From NCBI GenBank assembly GCA_026395555.1, contig JAPLYO010000024.1:1-64000 (forward strand): 64,000 nucleotides of DNA, read 5' to 3'. A program made the position numbers and the translations under genes. Shown one piece after another: positions 42,250-50,059 of this stretch. Numbering within the stretch: position 1 is the first letter of the stretch; each line of letters starts with the position of its first letter. This DNA is from Candidatus Peregrinibacteria bacterium (lineage in GTDB: Bacteria; Patescibacteriota; Gracilibacteria; UBA1369; UBA12463). Below the pieces are notes generated by a model that worked only from the letters and a program-made list of their open reading frames with translations, was not told the origin of the DNA and ran no database searches.

Positions 42250-43890
42250 TTAAGGTGTAGTGCTTAAAGGTTCAAGTTTTATTGATGCGGTTGGCGCTTT
42301 TGTGGTTTCGGGAAGTTTGAATTTTGGCACAAAATCGGAAGAAGGAAGTGGAGCTGGCTGTGATACTGGTTTTGTAGTTGGCGTGATGGCAGATGGAGTA
42401 ATGGTAAGCGGTTGCAATACGTTTGCTTGCCCTAATGTACTGATTCCTTGTGTTAGCGTTTGGCCTGGAACTGGATTTGGATTGAGGGCGAGAAGTCGAT
42501 TGTATGAGTCTGCGGCTGAGTCACCTATGGAGCTGCCTTCACCTAAGCGAAATGCTGTTTTGTAATACTCTTTTGCGGCATCGATGTTTGCAAGTTTTTC
42601 ATGGAGGGTTCCCAGATTGAGATATGCCGCTGCGAGATTTGAATCTATCTCAACAGCTTTTCCGAGATATTGTTTAGCCTGATCGTAGTCCTTCAAGCTG
42701 AGCTGCGCCCAGCCCACGAGATTGTATGCCATTCCACTATTTGGATATTTCGTAATAGCTTTTTTTGCGAGGATCAGGGCCTTTGCGGGTTGATTCAATT
42801 TTTCAATATAAATCCACATTGGCCTTACGTAATAATTGATATCTGAATCGTTAAGAGCGACAACCGCTTCGTACCTGAAGGCCGCCTTCTCATAATCTTT
42901 TAATGTCATGTATATTTCTGCCAATTTCTGCTGTGCCTGAATTTTTGGCTCAAATCCTTTGTCGATTGCATCTGCAATAAACTGAGCGGCTACCTCCTTT
43001 TGGTTGTTGGCACTGTAACTCAGCCCGAGAAAGAAGAGTGTTTCAGGTTTATTTTTATCTAATTTTCTCGCCTCCTCCAGGGCGTCGATGGCGTTTTTGT
43101 AATCATCGGTATTAAGATAGGCGTAGCCGAGAATAATCCATGCATCGCGATAGTCTTTTTTTTCTTTCACGACGTTGAATAGTAACGGGATTGATAGTGT
43201 GTACTCGCCGACCTGATTGAAGCTTTTTGCCAGTAATGTTTTGAGGTAAATTTCTTGGCTACCTTGATTCATCCCGTATTCACCGAATGCCGTCAGTATG
43301 TTTTTTGCTCGAGATGCGATATCCGATGATCCGCTCGTAATCGTTGCGGCAGCGCTGAGATTGGTTTTAGCAATATCATACTGTCCGAAATAGGCTGCGA
43401 TTATTCCGGTATAGTATTGTTTTGTCTGACTGTCCGGAAGTGTCTGGAGGAGGTCGCGAGCCTTCTCTATATTCTTCATCATGATGTATGTTTTTGCCAA
43501 ATTGAGACTGGCCTCTTGGTTGTTTTTGTCCTTCATCAAAAGTTGCTGATAAATCTCCTGTGCTTTTGTGTAGTTTTTTTCTTCCAGAAGTAACCCTCCA
43601 ATTTTTAGGTATGGCTCTGCGTTTTCTGGCTCCTGTTGGTTTGCGGCGATGTACTCATTTATCGCTAATGATGTCATGCTTTTTTTGACATAATCATCAC
43701 CTTGCTGCATGTGCTGAATGTACGTTAACGAGTCTGGCTTTGATGATGTTGCTTTTGTAATTTGATCGATAGAGATCGTTTTTTTCTGAACGGTATTATT
43801 TTTGTATTCCAGCATTCCCGTGGCAAATAATCCGGTGATTACTAGTCCGCTAATGGCGGTTGCTGCGATAATGGGTGTGAATTTTTTCAT
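42250..43890 (-). CDS. Membrane-anchored TPR-repeat protein
   Basis: Protein of 546 aa with a single N-terminal helix (about residues 8-30) and at least ten tetratricopeptide repeats between about 55 and 480 (for example YLKIGGLLLEEKNYTKAQEI; AYLNTDDYKNAIDALEEAR; AYNLVGWAQLSLKDYDQAK). The last 70 residues are Pro/Thr-rich and disordered. It is probably an extracytoplasmic or membrane-attached interaction scaffold. Its place directly before the prepilin peptidase hints at pilus assembly or secretion but does not prove it. Confidence 0.88.
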   Translation of the reverse strand: MKKFTPIIAATAISGLVITGLFATGMLEYKNNTVQKKTISIDQITKATSSKPDSLTYIQHMQQGDDYVKKSMTSLAINEYIAANQQEPENAEPYLKIGGLLLEEKNYTKAQEIYQQLLMKDKNNQEASLNLAKTYIMMKNIEKARDLLQTLPDSQTKQYYTGIIAAYFGQYDIAKTNLSAAATITSGSSDIASRAKNILTAFGEYGMNQGSQEIYLKTLLAKSFNQVGEYTLSIPLLFNVVKEKKDYRDAWIILGYAYLNTDDYKNAIDALEEARKLDKNKPETLFFLGLSYSANNQKEVAAQFIADAIDKGFEPKIQAQQKLAEIYMTLKDYEKAAFRYEAVVALNDSDINYYVRPMWIYIEKLNQPAKALILAKKAITKYPNSGMAYNLVGWAQLSLKDYDQAKQYLGKAVEIDSNLAAAYLNLGTLHEKLANIDAAKEYYKTAFRLGEGSSIGDSAADSYNRLLALNPNPVPGQTLTQGISTLGQANVLQPLTITPSAITPTTKPVSQPAPLPSSDFVPKFKLPETTKAPTASIKLEPLSTTP

Positions 43891-43894
43891 GAAA

Positions 43895-44386
43895 TTATGT
43901 TCGTAGTAGTTGTTGGTAAGCGCTGTGCTGCGCGTGACAGAGTGCGACCGCTATCGCGTCGGCAGCATCATCGATCTGAGGCATGGCCTTGAGGTTGCAG
44001 AGTATTTGAACCATTTTTTGTACCGCTTTTTTGTCAGCTCCACCATTGCCGCAGACGGATAATTTAATTTCGCGGGGAAGGTATTCACTGTGAGCAATTT
44101 TGCGTCGTGCTATCGTCTCGAGGATAACGCCACGAGCCTGCGCTACCGTAACGGCCGTGGTGACGTTTTGCGAAAAAAATAGTCGTTCAATCGCTGCTTG
44201 ATCCGGGTGCCACTTCTCAATTAACTCCTCGATATTACTTGCGATCTCCAAGAGTTTTTCGGCTTGTGTCTGAGTTTTTTCGGTGGTAATGCATCCGAGG
44301 TCGAGCACATGAGAGTCTCGTCCACGTATTTCCACAATGGCGTACCCTGTTCTTGCCGTTCCTGGATCGATTCCAATTATGCGCAT
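43895..44386 (-). CDS. ruvC: Holliday junction endonuclease RuvC
   Basis: RuvC (163 aa) cuts Holliday junctions as a dimer. The four acidic active-site residues are visible: Asp in IIGIDPGTARTGYA, Glu in AAIERLFFSQN, and the two Asp of the DDAADAIAVALCH tail. It opens a run with the TPR gene four bases downstream. ruvA is at 54301, unlinked; ruvB is outside the window. A weak terminator-like element lies upstream at 44420-44437. Confidence 0.95.
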   Translation of the reverse strand: MRIIGIDPGTARTGYAIVEIRGRDSHVLDLGCITTEKTQTQAEKLLEIASNIEELIEKWHPDQAAIERLFFSQNVTTAVTVAQARGVILETIARRKIAHSEYLPREIKLSVCGNGGADKKAVQKMVQILCNLKAMPQIDDAADAIAVALCHAQHSAYQQLLRT

Positions 44387-44419
44387 AAAGGTGAGGTTTT
44401 ATACGCCGCAAGTATACGG

Positions 44420-44437
44420 AAAAAAAGCCCTTCGAGC
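44420..44437 (-). terminator. Weak terminator after the repeat-protein gene
   Basis: Minus strand GCTC, loop GAA, GGGC followed by T7. The stem is only four pairs (one G-U), but the uninterrupted T run and the position, 34 bases past the stop of the repeat-protein gene, fit an intrinsic terminator. Confidence 0.4.
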
Positions 44438-44470
44438 AAATCGACAGTTCCGAGATGATCGAGCTGCAAT

Positions 44471-45178
44471 TTACCTCGAAATTGTCATGCTGTTTGGATC
44501 CGCCTGCCTAAGGTTTGGAGTGATAGTTGTAGTTGTTCCGGTATTACTATCTCCCTGCCTGAAGAGCGGATCGATAATACTTTTCGTGGTAGAGGAATCA
44601 TTTTTCTTAAAGAGGGGATCAATGATAGAATTTTCCGATCCATCTGCTTTTTTAAAAAGCGGGTCGATGATGGATGAGTTTTGTGGAGCTGCTGGCGTTG
44701 TAGATGTTCGGTTTTTTCTTGCCTCTCTTGCCTTGTCTAACAGTGTAGTCGAGCTTGGAGCTTCTTTATCCATTGCCGCTCCGGAGGTAGCTTGATTCTC
44801 TTTGATAAAGAGCGGATCGATGATGCTCGAGTCATTCGCTGGTTTTGTCTCACTGGTCATACTCCTGCTTGCTCTTTTTGCTCTTAGCTTTTCCTTAAGG
44901 ACATCAATATCATCTTTTTTAAATAATGGATCGATAATTGCGTTGTCTACCGGAGTGAATAATGGGTCGATTATACTTGAGTCACTGTTGCTTGTTTTCT
45001 TTGTCATCTTTGTCTTCATCATTGCTCTATTTTTCTTCATTTTTTCTTTCAAAATCTCAACTTTCGAGAGAGAGTTTGGCGTATTTGCCACCTCGTTGGA
45101 ATTGGCATTCGCCACTGACGTTGAAAGAATAAGGATGGAAATAAGCCCGATACTTATGATGATGTTTGATTTTTTCAT
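44471..45178 (-). CDS. Secreted protein with six IIDPLF repeats
   Basis: Unrecognised 235-aa protein. The start ATG 45178 gives a signal peptide (KKSNIIISIGLISILILS, then ANA cleavage); two further in-frame starts lie upstream. The mature chain is polar and Lys/Ser/Thr/Asn-rich with six copies of IIDPLF, each preceded by Ser or another small residue and mostly followed by a lysine and an aspartate (SIIDPLFKKxD). The copies lie at 44957-44974, 44921-44938, 44807-44824, 44654-44671, 44609-44626 and 44561-44578. Two stretches, LKEKMKKNRAM and LKEKLRAKRAS, are also related. Spaced short motifs in a disordered chain suggest a multivalent binding tether. It follows pyk on the same strand. Confidence 0.75.
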   Translation of the reverse strand: MKKSNIIISIGLISILILSTSVANANSNEVANTPNSLSKVEILKEKMKKNRAMMKTKMTKKTSNSDSSIIDPLFTPVDNAIIDPLFKKDDIDVLKEKLRAKRASRSMTSETKPANDSSIIDPLFIKENQATSGAAMDKEAPSSTTLLDKAREARKNRTSTTPAAPQNSSIIDPLFKKADGSENSIIDPLFKKNDSSTTKSIIDPLFRQGDSNTGTTTTITPNLRQADPNSMTISR

Positions 45179-45226
45179 GAGCATATCTTTTCCTATCTGC
45201 ACATGTTTGTCAAACATATCGTTTTA

Positions 45227-46642
45227 CTACACGATAGTTGTTGTAATGACGTTTTCGTCCTTGCTCGCATTAATTACCGTGACGACTTCTTGGCCTTTCT
45301 TTGCGATTTTTTGCGCCCGAAGAAATTGTGCGACTTCTTGAGAAGCATTTTTAAAATTCATTTTTTTGATGAAAATATGATTGAGGCCCCAGACGAGCGC
45401 GAGCTGATTACGAACTTTTTCGCTGTTCGTGAAAGTAATGATTGGTTTGTATATTCGATGTTTAGCAATGTGCTGGGCGGTATATCCACTGAGCGATATG
45501 GCGACGATGAAGTCGGCATTGATATCTACCGCTAGTTTTGTCGCGTTGAGACACGTTGCGCTTGAGATTGGAAGGTCGAACTTTTTAATTTTAAAAGGAA
45601 GCAGGTGTTCGTATTTTTCGAGATTTTCCTCGGTGGCGTGGGCGACTTTCGCTAACGTCTCCACGGCTTCTACTGGGTATTTTCCTACGGCGGTTTCATT
45701 GGAAAGCATGAGGGCGTCGGAGTGGTCGAATACTGCATTGGCCGCATCGGATATCTCCGCTCGCGTTGCTCGCGGATTCTCAATCATCGAGTTCAGCATA
45801 TGTGTTGCCGTGATTACTGGTTTTCCATAGGTGTTAGCCAGAAGAATTGTCCTCTTTTGGACGATTGGCACATTTTCTGCCGGAATTTCTATGCCGAGAT
45901 CACCTCTCGCTACCATGAGCGCATCGGAGACTTTTACTATCTCTTCGAGATTTTTTACCGCCTCGTGTCGTTCGATTTTGGCCATAACTTTTGCGGCGCA
46001 CTTATTGTCTCGAAGTATTTTTTTGAGTCGAATGATGTCTGAAGCCTGCCGAACGAACGACAATGCGACATAGTCCACATCATGCTTCATGCCGAATGTG
46101 AGATCTTTTAGATCCTTTGGCGTGAGTGGATCTGCTGAGAGCGATGCGGTTGGAACGTTAATGCCTTTTCTGGATTTAATTACTCCATCTGTCTGTGCGA
46201 TAGCGTGAATACTCGTACCTTCTACCTTTGTAACTTTTACCTCAATAAGCCCATCGTCGATGAGAATGAGATCGTTTTTCGTGACGTCCCTGTGAAGCTC
46301 CTTGTACTGCACCGGGAAGATTTTTATTTTTCCTGTGGCGAATTTTTCATGATTCGTGGAGAGAATGATCTCTTCATTTGCCTTTATCTCTACGCCATTT
46401 TCCGGCATTTCTCCGATGCGAATTTTTGGACCCTGTAGATCCTGAAGGATCGCGATTGGAGTATCGAGCTTCTTGGAAAGTGACCGAATATTTTTGATAA
46501 TTTTTTCAAACTGCGGATAGGTTCCGTGTGAGAAATTTAGACGCGCTACATTCATACCTGCTCGAATCATTTTTTCGAGCGTTACGAGATCTGAGGATGC
46601 GGGTCCGAGAGTGCAGACGATTTTTGTTCTTTTGTAGAGCAT
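45227..46642 (-). CDS. pyk: Pyruvate kinase
   Basis: Pyk (471 aa) turns phosphoenolpyruvate and ADP into pyruvate and ATP. KIVCTLGPASSD, MNVARLNFSHG, the catalytic lysine region in VMAKIERHEAVKNLEEI, MVARGDLGIEIPAENVP and ATHMLNSMIENPRATRAE are all present, and a C-terminal domain follows. ATG 46642 is chosen over the longer open frame (to 46717) because the TATAAT at 46664-46669 lies inside that extension and would place the transcript start just before this ATG. Confidence 0.96.
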   Translation of the reverse strand: MLYKRTKIVCTLGPASSDLVTLEKMIRAGMNVARLNFSHGTYPQFEKIIKNIRSLSKKLDTPIAILQDLQGPKIRIGEMPENGVEIKANEEIILSTNHEKFATGKIKIFPVQYKELHRDVTKNDLILIDDGLIEVKVTKVEGTSIHAIAQTDGVIKSRKGINVPTASLSADPLTPKDLKDLTFGMKHDVDYVALSFVRQASDIIRLKKILRDNKCAAKVMAKIERHEAVKNLEEIVKVSDALMVARGDLGIEIPAENVPIVQKRTILLANTYGKPVITATHMLNSMIENPRATRAEISDAANAVFDHSDALMLSNETAVGKYPVEAVETLAKVAHATEENLEKYEHLLPFKIKKFDLPISSATCLNATKLAVDINADFIVAISLSGYTAQHIAKHRIYKPIITFTNSEKVRNQLALVWGLNHIFIKKMNFKNASQEVAQFLRAQKIAKKGQEVVTVINASKDENVITTTIV

Positions 46643-46663
46643 GTGTGTTTTGTTTTCGAGAGT

Positions 46664-46672
46664 ATTATACCA
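46664..46672 (-). promoter_or_regulatory. pyk extended -10
   Basis: Minus strand TGGTATAAT, the same extended -10 seen before the genes at 7724, 32561 and 63010. The expected start is near 46657, about 15 bases before the ATG. The -35 is poor, as expected for an extended -10. Confidence 0.65.
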
Positions 46673-46735
46673 TAATTTAGCTTTGAATGGGAGCTGCTTG
46701 TATTGTCTTATTTTCAAAATATATTATAAATACTA

Positions 46736-46761
46736 TCTCCGTACGTACGAAGATTCGAATC
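46736..46761. promoter_or_regulatory. Adjacent palindromes between glmS and pyk
   Basis: CGTACGTACG (46740-46749) is a perfect 10-bp palindrome, extended by TCT and AGA to a nearly perfect 18-bp one (46736-46753). It abuts a second perfect palindrome, GATTCGAATC (46752-46761). Two dyads this close upstream of the pyk promoter look like operator sites. The rest of the 152-base gap is AT-rich and holds only the pyk promoter. Confidence 0.45.
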
Positions 46762-46794
46762 AACGGTTAAAATGATATTTCTGCAAGTAATCTA

Positions 46795-48576
46795 CTACTT
46801 CACTGTCACGCTCTTGGCCAGATTTCTTGGCATATCCGGGTCGTTTTTTCGTAACAGCGCCAATTGATAGGCGAGGATTTGAACGGGAATGATATTGACG
46901 ATAGGGGAGGCGGTCTCGCAGTCTGGGACGCGAATCCAGTAATCAAAGACCTCTTCTTTTTGAGGTGATACGCCGATAATGTATCCACCGCGGGCTCTGA
47001 TTTCCATGGCATTGCTCAAGATCGCCTTTCTGGTTTCGTCTGCTCCGACGAGGACGATACATGGGGTGCCCTGACTAATAAGTGCGATTGGTCCGTGTTT
47101 CAACTCTCCACCCGCAAATCCTTCGGCGTGAATATAGGACACTTCCTGGAGCTTGATGGCTGACTCGAGTGCCATAGGATAGTTTGAGGCGCGACCAATG
47201 ATATACATGCTTTCTGCGTGCTGAATTTTTTCTGCCAATTGCTGAATGTGCTCCTCGTACCGTGGGTTGAGCATGTCATTAATCTGACCTGCCGCGCTCA
47301 CAAGTATCTCCTTTCCCTCGTATAGTCTGTCTGCTGCTGCGTAGGCGACGAGCATGAGAATCGCCAACTGTGATGTTGTTGCTTTTGTTGATGCGACGGC
47401 CTTTTCCGGGCCTGCCTTGATAGGTATGACGATATCGGACATACGCGCCATCGTGGATGTTTCTACATTTACGATCGATATGATTTTTGCGCCTTTGGCT
47501 TTTGCTATTTCTAATGCCTCCAACGTATCAGCCGTTTCTCCTGATTGCGATACGGCGATGACGAGCGATTTATTCGTGAGGAAATGATGGTAGTTTGGAA
47601 ACTCTGAACCAAAGGCAGTATTCACGTGTTTTTTTGCGATAGACGAGAACATGTATTCTGCCGTCATGCAGACTTTTCCCGCTGTTCCGCAGCCGATTAG
47701 GTATGTTCCAAAGGCATTCTTGATAGCGTCGGCCACCTGCTCAATGAGTCCTGCATCTTGATTTATGGCTCTATAGAGCGTTTCTTTCTGCTCCATGATC
47801 TCCTTGAGCATGAAGTGCTTGAAGTCTCCTTTTTCAGCGCTCTCCTCGGTCCACTCAATTTCGATGATTCTTTTTTCAACTTTTTCGTCCGTCTCGAGAT
47901 TATAGAATGTCGTTGCCTGGGCGTCGATGACTACGAGCTCGTTATCGTCCAAGTACTGTACTTTTTTGGTATGTTTGAGGAATGCCGGAATGTCGGATGC
48001 GATGAATCGTTCGCCGTCTTCTCCAATGCCAATAATAAGAGGGGATCCTCTTCGTGATGCGATAATCTTATTTTCCTTTTTGCTAATGACGAGGGCGGCA
48101 TAGCGACCTTCTACCTGATGTAACGCTTTCTTGGTTGCGCTGAGGAAGTTATCATTTTTCATTTCTTCCTCGATAAGATGTGCCAAAACTTCCGAGTCTG
48201 TTTCGGAGGTGAAGATGTGGCCTTTTTGTACGAGGACTTCTTTTAGCTCGAGGTAATTTTCGATAATACCGTTGTGGGCTAATACAATCTCACGATTTTC
48301 AGTGGTGTGCGGATGAGCATTTGCCTGTGTTACGCCTCCATGCGTTGCCCAACGTGAGTGTCCGATGGCGATTGATTCTTCAATGTCCTCGACATCCTCG
48401 ACTACCAAGTGTGCCTCACCGATTTTTCCAATCTGTCTGTGAATTTTGATATCATCTTTGGTCTTGTATGCTACTCCCCACGAATCATATCCGCGGTATT
48501 CGAGCTTTTTTAAGCCATCAATGACGATTTCCGTCGCATTCTTTTTCGGTCCGAAATATCCAAAAATACCGCACAT
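46795..48576 (-). CDS. glmS: Glucosamine-6-phosphate synthase (isomerizing)
   Basis: GlmS (593 aa) makes glucosamine-6-phosphate from fructose-6-phosphate and glutamine, the entry to amino-sugar and wall synthesis. Cys1 (MCGIFGYFG) is the glutaminase nucleophile, with RGYDSWGVA and HSRWATHG. Two SIS domains follow (AVSQSGETADTLEAL and SVTVK at the C-terminus). No glmS ribozyme is visible: only 60 bases separate it from the purQ stop. That short gap does contain a possible TATAGT -10. Confidence 0.96.
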   Translation of the reverse strand: MCGIFGYFGPKKNATEIVIDGLKKLEYRGYDSWGVAYKTKDDIKIHRQIGKIGEAHLVVEDVEDIEESIAIGHSRWATHGGVTQANAHPHTTENREIVLAHNGIIENYLELKEVLVQKGHIFTSETDSEVLAHLIEEEMKNDNFLSATKKALHQVEGRYAALVISKKENKIIASRRGSPLIIGIGEDGERFIASDIPAFLKHTKKVQYLDDNELVVIDAQATTFYNLETDEKVEKRIIEIEWTEESAEKGDFKHFMLKEIMEQKETLYRAINQDAGLIEQVADAIKNAFGTYLIGCGTAGKVCMTAEYMFSSIAKKHVNTAFGSEFPNYHHFLTNKSLVIAVSQSGETADTLEALEIAKAKGAKIISIVNVETSTMARMSDIVIPIKAGPEKAVASTKATTSQLAILMLVAYAAADRLYEGKEILVSAAGQINDMLNPRYEEHIQQLAEKIQHAESMYIIGRASNYPMALESAIKLQEVSYIHAEGFAGGELKHGPIALISQGTPCIVLVGADETRKAILSNAMEIRARGGYIIGVSPQKEEVFDYWIRVPDCETASPIVNIIPVQILAYQLALLRKNDPDMPRNLAKSVTVK

Positions 48577-48636
48577 ATATTTTTTAGGTTAGCTGAAGCA
48601 ATATACTATACTTGTTTGATTTATAAAGGTTACTTC

Positions 48637-49959
48637 TTATCGAGAGTAGATCTCTGCCGAGTGGGGATTGTGAAGTAGATGTGCATCGATAATTTCTGTA
48701 AGTGGCTTGCTGCTCTTCACGCTCCACTGCACTCCTCTTCGAATTTCTTTTACTCCAAGCGTCGGATAACGTTTCTTGAGCGATTGGGTGATGCCTTTTC
48801 CTGTGTAGTTATCTGGATCGAGGACGAGAAGGTTTGTATTCGTTCCTGATGCTTCAGTCGCGTCTGGTACGATTCCCTTTGCGTTGTCGTATTTGAATTT
48901 TCTGCCATCTTTGGTGGTGATAGTCACCATCTCTTTGTTGCTGTTCATGATCTCATTACTTCGAATGATGGTTTCGAGAAGAGACTTTTCCATGTCGATA
49001 CCTTCTGGAAGATTTTCAAGGTTCATCCCGACGTAGATTGATTTTTTTAATTTGAGATCATCGAATCCAATTCGATGAAACGCCTGCTCGATTGTTCGTT
49101 CTTCATTGTCGGTAATGATCAAGGAGATCAGGAAGGTATAGTCTGCCTTTTCTTCGTAGGTAGTGGCAGTTTTCTCATTCCAGGAAGTCTCCATGTGGGC
49201 TTTCTCAATATGTGTATACTTTTTTTGTTCAATATAGTTTTTCATCGAGGCGAAGATTGGATCTCCAATTTCTGTTCGCTCTGGATGAGGCATGAGAGCC
49301 ATAATATTGCCGTCTGTATTACAGACCCCTGCTAAATTATAGGCCGAGTTATTCGGATTTACGGGGAATTCGTTTGTACAATTTCCTTGTTCATCAGAGT
49401 AGCGGAAGACCGTCTGCTCGCCCTTAATCATCTCATCGAGTAACTCAGGAATCTGTGTGGTATATCGTCCCTCTCCGTGAGCGATTGGAATTCGAATGGT
49501 TGTTCCTTTTGGGAAGTTATTAAAAGCGCATCGTCCCGGCGTAACATCATTTTTGATCGTGATCCAGTCGTTATAGAAGCCGGTTCCGAGGATTTTTCCG
49601 TCCTTGATTCGTTCATTCCATGCGAGGGCCATATCAAGCTTACGTATGCTTACCCCTGGAATCACGCCAAGCTCTACGAGCATCTGGGCTCCATTACATA
49701 TACCGATAAGTGGCTTTCCTTTGTTCGCCTCCTCGAGAATTTTTCCAAAAATAGGCTCTTTTGAGGCTATGATTCCGCTTCGTCCGCGATCTTCGAACGA
49801 GAATCCGCCAGGTAAAATAAAACCATCAAATGTGCTGAAATCAGCTTCATTCTCGTTCCATCGTACTAATTTTGTGTTCATCCCGACTCGTTTGCAGGCC
49901 CTGAGCGCTTCTAGCTCACAATTCGAACCCGGAAAGAGGAGAACAGCGATGTTTGCCAT
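48637..49959 (-). CDS. purQ: Phosphoribosylformylglycinamidine synthase PurQ with two C-terminal PurS-like domains
   Basis: Fusion of 440 aa. Residues 1-250 are PurQ, the glutaminase of FGAM synthase: LLFPGSNCELEALRA, FILPGGFSFEDRGRSG, the nucleophile Cys88 in LIGICNGAQML and the histidine in LMPHPERTE. Residues about 272-345 (FLISLIITDNEE, then AFHRIGFDDLKLKKSIYVGM) and 375-440 (TQSLKKRYPTLGVKEIRRGV, then DAHLLHNP) each look like PurS, the small bridging subunit that normally is a separate dimer of about 80 aa. Two tandem copies would imitate that dimer. PurL is not in the window. The promoter predicts a nearly leaderless mRNA. Confidence 0.85.
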   Translation of the reverse strand: MANIAVLLFPGSNCELEALRACKRVGMNTKLVRWNENEADFSTFDGFILPGGFSFEDRGRSGIIASKEPIFGKILEEANKGKPLIGICNGAQMLVELGVIPGVSIRKLDMALAWNERIKDGKILGTGFYNDWITIKNDVTPGRCAFNNFPKGTTIRIPIAHGEGRYTTQIPELLDEMIKGEQTVFRYSDEQGNCTNEFPVNPNNSAYNLAGVCNTDGNIMALMPHPERTEIGDPIFASMKNYIEQKKYTHIEKAHMETSWNEKTATTYEEKADYTFLISLIITDNEERTIEQAFHRIGFDDLKLKKSIYVGMNLENLPEGIDMEKSLLETIIRSNEIMNSNKEMVTITTKDGRKFKYDNAKGIVPDATEASGTNTNLLVLDPDNYTGKGITQSLKKRYPTLGVKEIRRGVQWSVKSSKPLTEIIDAHLLHNPHSAEIYSR

Positions 49960-49967
49960 GTGGCCGT

Positions 49968-49996
49968 ACTTTAACAGCTTTGCTTTCTTGGAACAA
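49968..49996 (-). promoter_or_regulatory. purQ promoter
   Basis: Minus strand TTGTTC (49996-49991), 17 bases, TAAAGT (49973-49968). The expected start is near 49961, two bases before the ATG. It is back to back with the promoter at 50001-50028. Confidence 0.5.
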
Positions 49997-50000
49997 GCCC

Positions 50001-50028
50001 TTGCTAAAATAAATATAATACGTATAAT
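50001..50028 (+). promoter_or_regulatory. Promoter of the 491-aa unknown gene
   Basis: TTGCTA at 50001-50006, 16 bases, TATAAT at 50023-50028. Transcription should start near 50035, 25 bases before ATG 50060. Confidence 0.65.
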
Positions 50029-50059
50029 GCGGATCCTTCATAATTAACCAAAGCTCACA

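Noticed and set aside
46643-46717. 25-residue N-terminal extension of pyruvate kinase
   Set aside because: The extension overlaps the TATAAT promoter element and lacks similarity to the family; ATG 46642 fits.
48577-48640. glmS ribozyme/riboswitch
   Set aside because: Only 60 bases separate glmS from the previous stop, too short for the ribozyme core, and no matching conserved bases are seen.
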